From Acanthaster planci (lineage: Eukaryota; Echinodermata; Asteroidea; Valvatida; Acanthasteridae): a stretch of 64,000 nt of DNA. Position numbers and translations under genes: made by a program. How positions within the stretch are numbered: the first letter of the stretch is position 1; the number at the start of each line of letters is the position of its first letter. The notes below the pieces were generated by a model. It did no database searches and was not told where the DNA came from. It saw nothing but the letters and a program-made list of their open reading frames with translations. Location: contig NW_019091369.1 of the NCBI RefSeq assembly GCF_001949145.1, positions 2,165,330 through 2,229,329 of the forward strand, given 5' to 3'. Positions 1 through 12,739 of this stretch are shown here, piece after piece.

Positions 1-149
1 CTGTCTGACATGAGCATAGCTGGACCGGGGGGGGGGGAGGTGTGCAAAGTGCCAGAATTCATTGGGATTAGATTAGAATGTAAGAACAGCATCAAAATGT
101 TGATAAAAGTGACATTTTAATATTAAAATGTGTGGAAATCAGACAGTGA

Positions 150-362
150 TAATAATAATAATGATTTATTCATTTATGAAGCGCAAATTTCACATAGATA
201 TGTTCAAATGCGCTGTACAATGAAGACATTAAGCGTGGAACAATGAATACATTTAAACATGGTGGAGCCGATGGCATACAAGGGCGCCTCAGGCAGCCGC
301 CAAACGACCCACATTCACCAACATCAGTAAAGGGGAGACAGTAAGAAGCAGTTACAGTTTGA
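150..362 (-). repeat. SINE-like interspersed repeat, 5'-truncated copy (copy A)
   Basis: Read on the minus strand, this segment matches the repeat near 30.1-30.3 kb. Positions 334-354 match 30100-30120 and positions 196-232 match 30198-30234, the latter a perfect 37-nt identity in reverse complement. The minus-strand 3' end has a tail of the kind GCGCTTCATAAATGAATAA, followed by an ATT microsatellite at 148-164. That layout is typical of SINEs with a LINE-type 3' tail. The tRNA-like head seen in copy B is missing here. Confidence 0.75.
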
Positions 363-370
363 GACAAGCC

Positions 371-3050
371 CTACCTGAATGAAAAGTTGTATCCTAGAAC
401 CCCAGTTTCATTCTGACAGAGAGTATCAGTGACTGCAGTTGTCTGTGTACTTGTACCAGTAAAAATGTATGTATATTCATCGAAAATATCATCACAAAGT
501 ACAGCTTTCTATTTTAGGGGAGGGGGGTTGGGATTCATCAAACGTGTCATATCCCAGGACGAAGCGTTCATGCCGTGTTTGTGTACGCTTTTGAACAGAA
601 ATGTAAGGCACTTTCCCAGTTCCAATTATGTGATTGTGGCCGGAGGTACACACCAGACGCAGCACACGTATGCGGCGCCATCACGTACAGTTGTAAATTA
701 AATCGGACAGGCGGCCCAGACAACTATTGGAATTATGGGGAACACACGTTTGGCACTGCGCAAACAGAGTGACAAAGATCACCCATAGTTGGGCAGTTAT
801 AACTTCCCTTGTTTACTTTGCCCATAATCATTGCAGTTGTTTTTTTTTTTTTTTCTCGAAAGACTGGCACTGTTGGACCTTTGTCCTGCAGTGCTCATGC
901 ATAGACTGTACATGTACGTTGTTGGTTGGGTAATAAATTGTAACGTGAAATAAATCAGATATTAAGTGCAGGAAGTCTAGCGGGGGAGCTACATCTGAAT
1001 TATTGCTTGGCAGTACTAAAATTACAATTGCTAGTCAACATGTAGACTGGTATTAATCATTGAAGACATTTTATGGGAAGGTGGATTAGTAGGAATTTTT
1101 TTTTTGACTGCCTGGTCAGTTCTAGTTGAGCGCACTCAATTGGTCTTGGCATTTACTTTATACTTGGAAAGAAAAACCGTCCTCGGCTGTCTTTGTCAGC
1201 GTCATCTTTGTCATTAAATTAAACATTGATGTCTTTGGGACCAGTGTTCCAGATGGAATGACATTTTCACATGTGTACATCATGTTTTTTTAATGGGGGG
1301 GAGGGAGGCAGGCAAGGACCATGATGTACATGTACACAAGGTATTCATAATCTTGTCCATCAGTTCAGATGCTGTAGACTGGAAACTCTGGCACCTTTCT
1401 CTGTGGGCTGTACTTTTCTTCCCCTTGTAAATCTCCAGTTATTTGTCATTTCGACCACAACTCACCTGTCAACTCTGCACATCCTTACGGAGCTGACCAC
1501 AGGAGCTCTCTCATCCTAGTTTCCCACCCCCCCTGCCCACTTGGGGAAACCAATAAATAGGCAAGCCTGGAGATGTGTCAACCCATTTAACAGAGCAATT
1601 TTGAAGGACACTGGAGAGTCAGCCACTGGTTATTCCCCAGAGGCACAGAAATGCAAGATAACAAACGGTGGTCATTTCTTTGGTTGCTGAATGCCAGGTT
1701 TCACAAAGGTCGCCTTGTTCAGTGCATGGACGGTGCTTTAGAACCATGCTAAATCTTAATAATAACAAACAAATTTAAAAATGAATATGGAATTTCTAGG
1801 CCATAATGTTTCTATCTAGTGGTCACTTTGGGAGATATTGAATACTTAAGGTTAATTTTATTCAATCCTTTTCCTTTGGGAAACGAATTCAGTGTATGTC
1901 ATTTTAAAAATGCCTCCTTATCATCAAATTAAATGGTTGCAAAAAGCTTTGAGAAAGTATTCTGTTTCCCAAGGAAGGCAACTCCCCATCCTGCCTCTTC
2001 ATTTGCCCCAGCCTGGATAAGGGTGAAATGGCACATTCTCTGGATTTGGAGATCTCAGCGAGGCGAGAAACATCTTTGGTGCACTGTACTTTCTCCCTCT
2101 TTTATATCCACATCTGCGTCTTTGATCATTTGCCCTATGCTGTGGCACAAACCATGAAAATGCCTCGTGATTGTGCGGACACAACCTTACCCTACCCCGA
2201 CCCCATTTTACCGTACATGCACGCAGCTTTGCTGCCTGCACTGGGAACATATCCCCCCCCCCACAACATGAAGAGTCGAGGAAAGGTGGGAAAAGTGCTA
2301 ATTTCCCTTGCGGCCGGGGATGTGTTAGGGGCTTCACAGGAAAACATTATTGGATCCACTGATGACAACAGCAAACAGGGCTGGAAAGATCATTTGAAAT
2401 TAAAGGTTCCATTGAACCTGTGTTAGGAATGAGGCGGGATGTACACGTACGTGTTGCAGTTGTGAGACGTAGCAGAAAGTGACAACCCATCTGTGGTCAT
2501 TATTTTTAAAAAGGCAAGAACTTTAAAAGTACATTATTCGTGTCAGATTCCTCCACACAGATGCATTCACTGACCGTGTATCCTCCTAAATTGAACTAAC
2601 ATAAATCCTATCCATCATTTGTCAGAGGCATTTTACTTCTTTTAAATTCATCATTGGAGTAATCACTCAAGATCAAGAGATGGGTTTTTAAAAAAGGAAA
2701 GAAAAGCCCATAATTGAAGTCATCCTTTCCCGTAGGGGAAAAAAAACAAGCTGGAGCGTGATTCATCCCCCCCTCAGACTGAAATGGAGGCTAATAACGG
2801 TGTTACAATTGCCGTCATAATTAAATGTCAATAGATGAATGATCGGGCCGGCATCGTTCTGTTTGAATGGCCACTCGAAAAAAGCTGAGTTAATTAAATT
2901 TGGCCAAACCGCCATTGTACACGCCTGCACGGTTGACAGATGAGGGTTATATGTGAAGTAGTATTGCCAGCTCCAGCCCTCCAAAATGTTCAACTTGGTA
3001 GTGATCCAAGTAATGAGGCTTGCTTTGCAATCTCTTGTTTGATGATGAAG
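371..3050. other. No gene seen: unique intronic sequence
   Basis: AT-leaning sequence with T runs (about 841-855), TACATGTA palindromes near 910 and 1328, and C runs near 2250 and 2768. Open frames on both strands at about 1933-2426 overlap one another and have no domain signature. Confidence 0.6.
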
Positions 3051-3054
3051 AGGT

Positions 3055-3122
3055 AAAGCCTGGACTTGAACTGTAGACCCTCGAACTGCCGTTCCAGTGC
3101 TCTGCCAAATTAGTGACCCAGC
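3055..3122 (-). repeat. tRNA-derived SINE head or tRNA pseudogene
   Basis: On the minus strand the sequence reads like the front of a tRNA: a D-arm/A-box region, AATTTGGCAGAGCACTGG (3111-3094), and a B box AGTTCAAGTCC (3072-3062), at near-normal spacing. The anticodon stem and T stem do not pair properly and no acceptor stem can be drawn, so it is not a functional tRNA. It most likely marks a pol III-derived SINE. I could not find a tail or a second copy in the window, so its full extent is unknown. Confidence 0.5.
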
Positions 3123-6100
3123 GTATTCTGTATATACAGTGTAATGGTGACCTAGGCAGCACTAGTGCGCACAGGGTACTTTGTTAATGTTCTGTATGCA
3201 TTCATTGTTCGGGACCAAATTCTTAATTCTGTAAGCACAGAGGTTCACTCAGCAAAGAAGATGTGTGCTCAACATGAACTGGTTACCCGCCAAAATTGTT
3301 CATCGGAATATTGTCTCCTGTGACTGCCTCTCAGCTGATATATGCAGCAGCCATACTTTTTGTGCACATTCTGTTGAAAATTGATTACTCATACTGCTTG
3401 CCATTTTGCCTGATGTTCCAAACCGCCAGTTCCACTGCCATCCTTTACAAGTGTGCATTTTGTCACCTTTCTAAATTCTGTCATCAGCCTTCAGCGATTC
3501 TCTTAGATTTTCACCCGTCATGGATACGAAACATACCTTCAGCAACAGTTTTAAAGTATTAAACGGTTCATTGCCCTTGATTTTCCCAACGAGGAAAAAA
3601 TGACATAAATTGTTGGAATAAGCCGTGGTCAGTGCTGTACATCGATTGGCTTACCCGGAGGAAAGAATACAGTTGTGCTGGTAAATTTAATATGCATGGT
3701 TTGAGGCAGTTTTCTCTGCACTGGATGTGTTGTATACATGCGTCCAGGAATAAGCCACCGAGTATTAGAACAGACCCAAGCGAATTATGAAGCTTTGATC
3801 AGAAGCAGGATTTCTGCTGGTCAGTTTACCGCATACCTTGCGGTAATGCAATTTATATGCCGGACATTATTGAGTTTAACACGTTTTGCATACTAAAGAG
3901 GGTCCTTGGGTCCTGTCATTACTGGCTGGTTTACACAGGATTTGGGTGAGGTTCACTGCACTGGGGGGCATGTCCTGATCAGTTCAGGGCAGTGCATTCA
4001 TTTATTAGATCTGCGCATGAACACCAGAGGGATTTTTTTAAAAAACCAAGCAGCAACTTTTTTTTTTTTGGCAAAGGGTTAACCATGCACACAGGAAATA
4101 ATTTCAGTCTCCTCGTCCCTTGTTATTTTTGAAGGTGTACGTGTCTTTTCCAGCTGGATCTTAACAGGCTGTGGCCATGCCGCAGTTCTCACCAAGTCTT
4201 GGACTTCATTCTCTTAGTCTCAATCCCTTTGGCCTAGTTATTAGGGGCAGACATTGCTTTTGGCCTCAGGGTTTGGAAACTTTCACTTCAGACATCTTTA
4301 TAAACAGCCATGTTGATAACTAAAATGAAGAGTTTGGAATGTACATCAATTCACGTCCAGATGTATGCATCATGCACACCTTGCCTACGATTGCCTCCAC
4401 ATGCGATGCATTGTCCCGTGGTTGATTCTGTCGTGCCTCTGCCACCCTTTAAAGTCCCTTTACGCTGACAAAAAAAAGTGAGTTGAGCATCAATGTGCTC
4501 GGGCAAACGCTTGCCAGACATCAAGGAGAATCATCGGGGCAATATTGCCGCCCTTGTAACACTTTGCGAGCACGGGCAATTGATTCCAGACGCAATTGGC
4601 TAAAGTGACTAAACAGTAATGTGCTGGCACTGTCAAGTTTAGCCGGCAGCACTTAAATGCAAGGGGACAAAATGAGCAAGCCAAGTTTAAAGATGGCTCA
4701 AACTAGAACAGATGAGCGTTCATGCAGTGGGGCTGTCTTTTGATGCATTCTCGGCAGATGCTCTCCTCTGTTGTCAGTTTGATGCGTGCACTTCTGTCCG
4801 TCTCCCCCCCCCGCTCTTTCTCTCAGGGGTCAGGTGTAGGGTTTTGTCGGGGGAGCTGTCGGCTTACAGGGGTTGTTTTGCTATCCAGGGGATGGTTGAG
4901 GTGTGCATGCAGATCACATGCGCTTTAACATAGGAAACTGGCTTGGATGTTGGGAGAGGAAATAAGGATATGTTCGTTGTGTGGGTTGAGATTGTTAAAA
5001 AAAACAACAGTGAAGTTAAAGATAGACCTGCTCGTAGCTGTCTCATAGACTGCAATTAGAGTGTGCCACAGTGCGGGAATTTTTCAGTATGTATATATGG
5101 CAGTGTGGCATTAAGGGCTTCATCGCACTGAATGAATTCACTGTGGCCTGATGTTATTGAAGGAGGTGAAATGACTTCAGGCAGTTCAGAGTTTCTGGGG
5201 ACAGAGACGGGATTCGTGCAGTGTATTCAATAGGAATTTGGAAAATGCCCGTCTCTTGTGAATTTGCACCCTTCAGCTAAGGTCACGGAGTAGCTTTTAA
5301 TATCATCCCATAATGGCCTCTCTGGATAGCTTGGACACTACCTCCTTTACCCATTCACTGAACGAGAACAAAAACAGAAGCCAAAAGAAGATACGGATGA
5401 AAAAAGAAAACAAATCCGGGGTGGAAATGATCGCCCTCGATTTTGTGGCTTGGCGCGGCAAAGTGTCCTGCACCAGTGTCTTGCTTGCAGGCTGGGATAG
5501 GAGGGGGCTGTGTTTGGGAGGCATTATCGTCAGCCATCATTGGGTTGGGCAGCTGTGATGACTGTGTTTGTAGTCGATGTAGACGTGCTGTCTTGTTTGA
5601 ACAGATCACGGGAGGCTTTAACATGCCGAGGAAAACAAGCAGAGAGTGCTATACTAATTAGGAACTGCAAAGTTGTGTAGGCCCAAAGTGTAAGCCTACA
5701 ATCCTGGCCAAAAATTGTTGGGACATGTGTCAATGGCCATATCCTTCCCTGGTCCCTCACTCTCCCGGTTCCCCGTTCCGTCCCCCCCAGTCAGTGTTGT
5801 CATCTCGAGCTGGAACGCAGACTGGGCATTGAGACGCACTGAGACCCAACATTGAGAGGAGGCCCGGGGGTGGTGGGCCCAGTGAGATTTGGCCAAGACT
5901 GTAGATGTGAATCGATAATTTATTTCTTGAGGGGGGGTCTACTGGAAATATTGCACGACAGAGTTGTGCACAAGCTAATCAAAATATCCTCAGTATGCAG
6001 GAAATATGTGTCATGTTAGGATCACTTACGTTCTGCTCGCAAACTCCACCATCAAATATATATATATACAGTATCCGCTCCGAGCAGGAACCAAAGAGGG

Positions 6101-6639
6101 CGTGTTTTCAAATGAAATTGACAGTACTTTGGTACTCACCACATAGGTGTGCAAGTTTATGCATGTTTGATGCGGAGCACGCAGAGTATGCGCAACAATT
6201 TTAGTCTAGAATGCAAGGTCTTCGCATGCACGCCGAACACGTGCTAGAACTCGGTTGGAAAACATAGTACCGTCTGTCTTTCTTTTGCCAGTGAGGGCGC
6301 ACTTCAGCTGAGGATGGATACATACATGAGAGGTTGTACAGGGAATGGTTCCAGTTCAGTACCCTGAGAGAATACTATAGAATGACCACAAACCAGCCTA
6401 TTGGTGTACATGTACAATGTGCATGGTACATATGTACTTCCCCTTTAATATGTATCCAGTTAGTTTGAAATTGTTCACTCTTGTCTGTCATTCATTGTGT
6501 CAGACGGTGAAATTCTTATTTGTTCTCAGTTGTGCAAGAGTTTGTATTTTGGAAGTGTTCATGTCTTTGACATTTTGTCCATACATGTATCTACACGTAG
6601 CGTAATAATCAAGTTGAATTATGTTGAACGAATTTTACA
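3123..6639. other. No gene seen: unique intronic sequence
   Basis: Unstructured sequence with homopolymers (T run near 4060), a short TA-type repeat near 6058-6068 and a dense TACATGTAC/GTACATATGTAC area near 6408-6437. The open frames are short and unrecognised. Confidence 0.6.
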
Positions 6640-6975
6640 ATTTTTTTTTCTGTTTTTCTCCCATTCCCTCACATCTCCACCCTGACTTTTGTCCTATCAT
6701 CTCCCTTTCCTCTTTCTGTGCCTGTCTTTCACTTTTCAAATTCCACTATCCTTAACTATCCTCCTTTCACTTTCTTGCTGTCATTCGCTCCTGTCCACTC
6801 TCCACTTCTCACATCTTTTCGCCGGCTTCTCATCCGACCTGTCATCTTTGCCGTCTTCTGACGAAACATCTGCCGTCCGGCCTTCTTGCCTGTCGCCGAT
6901 CATCCCTCCTGCTCCATCTCGGTAACATCCTCGGATGCTGTGTCAATATTTACCATTTTTCCCTCCTACCGTCAG
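6640..6975 (+). other. Pyrimidine-rich tract leading into the candidate ratchet site
   Basis: The + strand is strongly C+T rich for over 300 bases, with many TCTCC, CTTTC and TCCC words and a T run near 6641. The low purine content explains an open frame of 78 codons at 6689-6925, rich in Ser, Leu, Pro and Phe and with no domain signature. It could act as an extended polypyrimidine/PTB-type binding region or be simple strand-biased sequence. Confidence 0.6.
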
Positions 6976-6982
6976 GTAAGGA
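6948..6982 (+). promoter_or_regulatory. Candidate recursive-splice (ratchet) site CAG|GTAAGG
   Basis: Seen: the 24 bases before the AG contain only four purines, then CAG at 6973-6975 is followed directly by GTAAGG. A strong 3' splice site joined to a strong 5' splice site with no exon between them is the known signature of zero-nucleotide recursive splice sites in long animal introns, best documented in Drosophila and vertebrate brain genes. It is on the same strand as the exon at 52961 and inside its long intron. Alternatively it is the donor of a small exon ending at 6975: the phase-0 frame is open only back to a TGA at 6859 and gives a 38-residue peptide I do not recognise. Confidence 0.45.
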
Positions 6983-9900
6983 AGCAAACCCTTTCATGTA
7001 TATATATTTTTTTTTCACCGCTTGCCTGTACTGAGATACACAGCCTTTAAAGTTGGACGTATTACGACCTTGAGTTGAGGACGGTTAAAAAAATCAATCC
7101 AGAAAATGCCATTGGGATTGGTTTGCTTGAGACAGGCAGAGATGTTCACTGACAACATGAAACTTGTTAGAATTCGTCATCGACTGTGTTTCATTCCCAC
7201 CAGACATTTTTCGCCGAGGACTTGGGCTGAGAGAGCGCGCCTTTTGTTTGAACAGTGTCTGTTTGTTTTTACCGGGTTTCTGCACATTCCCCGCGTAATC
7301 AATCAATCTCCACAACGGGGAGGCTAAAGTAATTTGGTTTTAGTGCAGTGCATGAGTTCTGAGTGTAACAAATGGGAACATTCCAGTTCGGTGCTGTTCA
7401 GCAAATGTACATGTAACGTGGAGTGGTGTAGATGTATCAATTACGACCATTGTGTGCGGAAACCTGTCAGGAGAGGTAGCAATATGGGAGTGTCTTCTTT
7501 GAGCTCTGTAGCTCTCTGGACGACTCTGTTTCTCCCTCCCACCTGTTACGAAAAAAAAAAGCGTCATTGGGATGGGAGACTCCAATTAGTTTTGACTGTT
7601 TATTGGTGAATGATTGATTGCTGTGAAGTCAGAGCAAAGTATTACAGTAGCACTCAGTTGATTATTTGGTGTTTGTTTTCTCCGCCACCTGCGGGGGAGA
7701 CGCCATATTTTCGTGATTCATCAACCGGAGTGAGCGCTGATAGTTAATGGTGGATAACTGATCGTTCTTTAAAGTAACAGGTTTGCTAGCTGTTTACTGG
7801 GATTAACTCCAAACTAAAATTGCTTCATATGCAGAAAAAGGTCTTTTCTTTATATATATATAATATAGTATCGGCTGAAAGGCTGACTATAGGGTGAAGT
7901 AGGTCGGGTGAAAGAACTGAATAAACAATTTCAGTTCTCAAGAGAAAGCGGATTTTGATCTCTCTTTAACCAAAAAATGAGCTTTCACAACAGGTTGTTT
8001 GCATACAGACAGTGCGCTGCCTATTGGAAAAAAAAAGGGGAAAAATTACGGCATAACAGCAAACTTCAATGCATACATGTACAGTTTCATTAGAAGCAAT
8101 CGATGAAGCCCCCTTCCCCCCACTTGCTGATGTCTGTGGAGTGTACGTGCCGCTTTTTATTGCCCTGAAATACAAATTATTGATTGGGGGGGGGTGGTTG
8201 GTGAGTTGGGACTTATAAGGTCAGTTGCATATTTCTTGGGAAACGAGACAAGGTTTGTGATGTGCAATCCTCTGATGAAGGTTTGTTTGTTGGACACAAG
8301 CAATAATATTGAACGATGTTCTGCACATTTTTTGCTCGGATTTATGATGAGCGGTCTTGTTCTTTTTTTTTTCTTCCTTTTTTTCCCCCTTCCCTCATTT
8401 ATTAAAAATTCTTTCCCAGTGTTCATCTATATTAAACTAATGCTCAAAACATCTTGCATTGGTTCTTCAAGATCTGAATTTTTTTCTCCCAAGAGGCACT
8501 GTTGCGACAGATAGATTTTAATTGCGCCTTCTCTGCACTTGTATCGTCCTTTAACTGAGCGTGTAGTTAAACTGAAAGAATGGGCTACTCAGAACCTCGG
8601 TAAACCTCAGTACTGAGTCATATTCTACCCCACCCCTGTGACCATTCTTGCCAGCGGCCTGTGTTCAGTTTGTGGGTGAATCGGCCCCAGAGGTTTCTCA
8701 TGGCTGTCCTTTCTGAGCTAATGTATACAGCATCTTTGTAGATGAGTCTTTGTTCTCCAGCAGACAACTGCGCATCCACTCTTGAAACCTTGTAAAAGTG
8801 TTTCTTCTCAGAACAATTATCCCCGTCCTGAGAGAGGCCCGTAATCAAATTGAGCAAAGGTAGTATTCCAACCCAGTTTTGCCAAAGAGCATATGAAAGG
8901 AAGTGCTTCAAAGCAGGTATTTATAAAAAAACAAAACAAAATTAACGAGGCTGCTACAGAGGCTACACATTGGCCTACTTTAATACCAGATGCCAACAGC
9001 ATAATGTTACTCCCGATGCATCCCCGGGCAGAGATAGATGCTGGAATGTTTGCCCGGCTGTCTTGGAGATAAACAAAAACTAAATGGTGCAAGAATCGAT
9101 AGGGTGCAGGTGGTTCTCTGGCTCTTTGGGGGAGGGATGGAAATCAGCGGGGGTTATCCTGTATAAATTATAAACACTTGGCATAGATAGGAGTTAATGC
9201 TTCGTTGAACATCTGGGGAAAAGAAAAACAGGCGGGAGGTGGCTTGCAGAAGTTTCCCAAATGAAAAAAAAAAATGTCTGTGGCAGGTGATAGCGCCTCT
9301 CTGGACCAATTTCACAGCCAGCCTCCTGATTTCCTGCCCTGGAAAGGCTGAAATGCCCTGATTTTTGTTGTTTACATTGGCCGTTTTTTTTGAAGATTCT
9401 GTGGGATGATTTCTTTTCAGATACTGCAGGACTATTTACTCGGTACTGGTTGCGGCAAAAGCCTTTTATCTGGCTGGCAGTCATGTTGGGAGCTGAGATA
9501 GTCGGGTGCCCTTTGTGATGCACTAACCTAAATTTATTAGTGTGTCGGGTGTGCCTTCTGGGACCCTGACACAAGTGACTGCTTATAACCAAGGGATGGT
9601 GTTTTGAAAAGAAAAGAACAGAAATGAATTAATCCTTCACATTCTCAAAATCTGCATGTTACCCGGGTCTGTAGTGTTGGGTGTATTGTGGAAAGGAGAC
9701 AGGTATTGGACTTTCTTCTCAAGAACCCCTTTATATGAGGAGCCCTGCTTCTGTGTCTTCGAGCCAGCCTGCAGCTGTGACAGTGGCCAGTGGGCTCATG
9801 ACGAGCGTGGCAATATTCTTGAATCTGCAGATTTGTGCAAGGCCGCTGTCGAGTCCCCTGAGAGAAAGGATCATGTACCTTTATACTAATACACCTCTGC

Positions 9901-10429
9901 CCTTTCACAGTCTCCATCATTTGTCAGTGCCACAGCGGTTTGTGCAGTAGGGCATCCAAGTCTTGGATTCAGGGGGCAAAGTCTCTGAGCAACTTCGCCC
10001 ACCCCACCCCCATGTCAGATATACCACCGTCTTAATGTGACCAATATATACAGATTATCTCCTCGTTACATTAATGTCCAACAACCCTCCCTCTTAAAGA
10101 GTGAACCGATTTAGACCCTTGAATCGTGGCAGCGAGGAACCACGGCCTCGGTAATAAGCTCCATCTGCACCACCTCCTCACGTCTCTCCTCCAGCAGCTC
10201 GGATGAACGTTGAGAGGCTCTCGGAAATTGTTCATCTGATAAAAAGAACTCTTGAAAGTGCACTGAATTCTTTCGAGTTGCTGCATGCTGGCATCCACTG
10301 GCAGTATTACTGGCACTTGAATTCTAAAGATACTTGACGATGGTTCTTCTTTTTAAAATTTCAAAATGAAGGATGCAGATTCATAAGACAAAATAGGGAG
10401 AAAAGGATCATCCTCTCATCGGAACTGTT
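6983..10429. other. No gene seen: unique intronic sequence
   Basis: Holds a TA microsatellite near 7850-7863, A runs near 7552 and T/C-rich patches near 8361-8400. The longest open frame, 9194-9592 on the minus strand (132 codons), shows no family motif or exon-like borders. Confidence 0.6.
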
Positions 10430-10573
10430 CATTTGTTCCACCTCCCCCCCAGCACTCCTCTGTCTCACCACACTTCTCTCAACATCATTTCTGTCAAACT
10501 CTTCTAATTGTAAACCTGTTTTTCCTCCAGTCTTGTCACCATTTCAGAGCTCACTTTATAACCCTTTCCAGGT
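10430..10573 (+). other. Short pyrimidine-rich tract ending in CAG|GTAGCC
   Basis: The + strand is C+T rich, with runs such as CCTCCCCCCC and TTTTTCCTCCAG, and ends with CCCTTTCCAG followed by GTAGCC (AG at 10570-10571). It looks like the tract at 6640-6975, but the donor half is weak: only GTA agrees with the consensus. It is recorded as a splice-acceptor-like tract and is not claimed as an exon. Confidence 0.35.
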
Positions 10574-10589
10574 AGCCTCATCCCCACAG

Positions 10590-10765
10590 CGGACAAGTGA
10601 CGAAATGGCTCTTGCATTGCCCCGACGTATCATCAGCCATTCGGGCGTACAAATTGCATCTCGCGGCAACCGAGTCGAGCGCGCCCTTTTCTCTTTTTTC
10701 CCCGGTCACCGGCGCCAGGGGAAGTACCGGGGTCAACAGAGCCATTGTATCCCTTCCCTCACGTA
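10590..10765. promoter_or_regulatory. Possible conserved regulatory block, CpG-bearing
   Basis: The complexity and CpG content are higher than in neighbouring sequence (for example ACCGAGTCGAGCGCGCCC), and it contains a hyphenated palindrome CCGGT-C-ACCGG at 10702-10712. Open frames here do not resemble proteins. Calling it a cis-regulatory element rests only on sequence texture; there is no conservation evidence. Confidence 0.2.
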
Positions 10766-10774
10766 CTCATCGCT

Positions 10775-12739
10775 CAGATGAAGCAGATAGAGCAGGGAGG
10801 TCACAAAGCGTGACGGCCGCTCAGGAGAAGGGGGTCGATATCAAAACGACCGGCCAAATGCCGGCAAAAAAGCTGTATAGGATAGGGCAAGGGGTGAGGA
10901 GGTAGCTCTCTCAGATGACCCAGATTATGCAAAAGGGGCAAGGAAGGATCCTCACATTGGTGTTCAACTGGCCCCAGCATCCCAGAAATGAGATGTCCGC
11001 ACTTTCAAGCACCGCAGTGTGAGTTTCCAGGAATTTTTTTCTTCTTTTTTCTGTTTGGTCCAAGAAGACTCCAATGCAAAACTTGACAGTGGTTGGACGA
11101 CATTTTTGTATCCTTAAGAAATAATAAAATCTTTACAAACCAATAATTAAATCCAGTGAATGCTTTCCTCTTTCTCGTTATACTATCACATCTACACCAA
11201 GATGTCCAGACTCATACCTCCCTAATTTCCAGTCCCCTCTTATCGCTGCTGTAAAAATGTAGTCACAGAGTCTAAGCATCTACTAGAATGCTGATGTGCA
11301 GATAATAGTGCGGACGCATTCCCTGTCCCCACGCATCAATCTAGGCAAGGGCAGTAGGCGACATGGGGATCGTCCAACCTTTGCCTGACCGATCTTGCAG
11401 GAGTATTAAGGGGAAAACAAGTGGTGTGTGTTAGGGGATGGGGGGAGGGAGGGATTGAATTCACGTTCGTTCGTAGCCAGAGAGAGCATGGGCTGTTGAT
11501 GATGCCCTGTGCAGCTCGGAGGTATTTTCCGAAGGGCTTAATGCCGGGTCCCGTGGTGTTTTTGGAGCAGGACGAAGCATCGTGAGATCAACATGCATGA
11601 TGTGAGGTGTTTTTCTTTTTTATGTCGGAGTGGTCAGCACATTGAGGCTAAGTGTGGAGAAGAGATGGAAATTCTTGATCAGTTTGAACTTGATTGAAAA
11701 AAGGTTTGTTGGAAACCAATCAAATTGCGGTATTATGAGAAGTAATGCCATCACATGCAATGTGTTTTTTTGAAAGGGCTGTGAACCAAGAAATGATTCT
11801 TTTTTTCCCCCTAATACCTGAATCTTGAATCAAGCTCACGTCAGACCTTTACGTTAATGGGAATATGCACCACATCTTGAAAAGCAATTTGTATCTGCTG
11901 TTCCACCCTTTTATTCCCATCTGGAAATGATCTCTGCCCGAACCAAATGTTAATTGGAATATTTCATCATGTCCGCACGCACAAACACCGTCACCTCTCT
12001 GCACGCCTGGCCTCTTTTTGCTCTCTGTAACCAATCCTTAATCCGATCATCATCTTCATCATCCTCATCACCATCCTCGTCAGCGGGACCCTTTTTCCTT
12101 GTTTTTTTATTTCCCTGGCCTCAATTACCTGACGGAAGCATTGATCTGTGACTCCGTTATACGTGACAGAAGCGTTGATCCGTTATTCCGTTATAATCAG
12201 CACATAGAGTGAGCGGTTCGGAAAAATAGCAAGAGCGGTTATGAAATGGGAAGGCCTTTCACGGCAGCCCCCTGTTGTGCTGAGATGGAAACGGAAATCA
12301 GCGGCGCACGTGCAATTTCCTCAGTTGGCCTGGTGCGGGGAGCCAGCTAAGAATCAGACTGCACCAGGTCTGGTGCGGTTATTACGACCCTGTCCAGGCC
12401 CATCATGTTCATCACCCACCCTCCTCCTTTTGTCCGCTGTCCGCGTCTTATTGAAGGCCCAATTCAGACTGGTCATGGAGTCCATGGCTGGGATGTCATA
12501 AGCCCGTTGAGCACGTCACCAAGTATATGACCCTTCAGATTAGGGTGGATTTTTTGTAAGGGTAGTTGCATGAGATATCTTAAAATGCCTGAGGCTAATG
12601 CAGTAAAAAAAAAAGACCATTCACTTTGTACGGAGTGTGAAACTCTGTAATATATATTTATGAAAATATGAGAAATAATCCTGTCGAGTACTGTAGTGCT
12701 AAACATACCCCCTAATTATTACTTTGCATTTGTTATTAG
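10775..12739. other. No gene seen: unique intronic sequence
   Basis: Includes a (TCA/TCATCC)n-like trinucleotide patch at about 12047-12078. Two near-direct phrases, TCTGTGACTCCGTTATACGTGACAG and GATCCGTTATTCCGTTATAATC, around 12145-12198 suggest a small local duplication. Confidence 0.55.
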
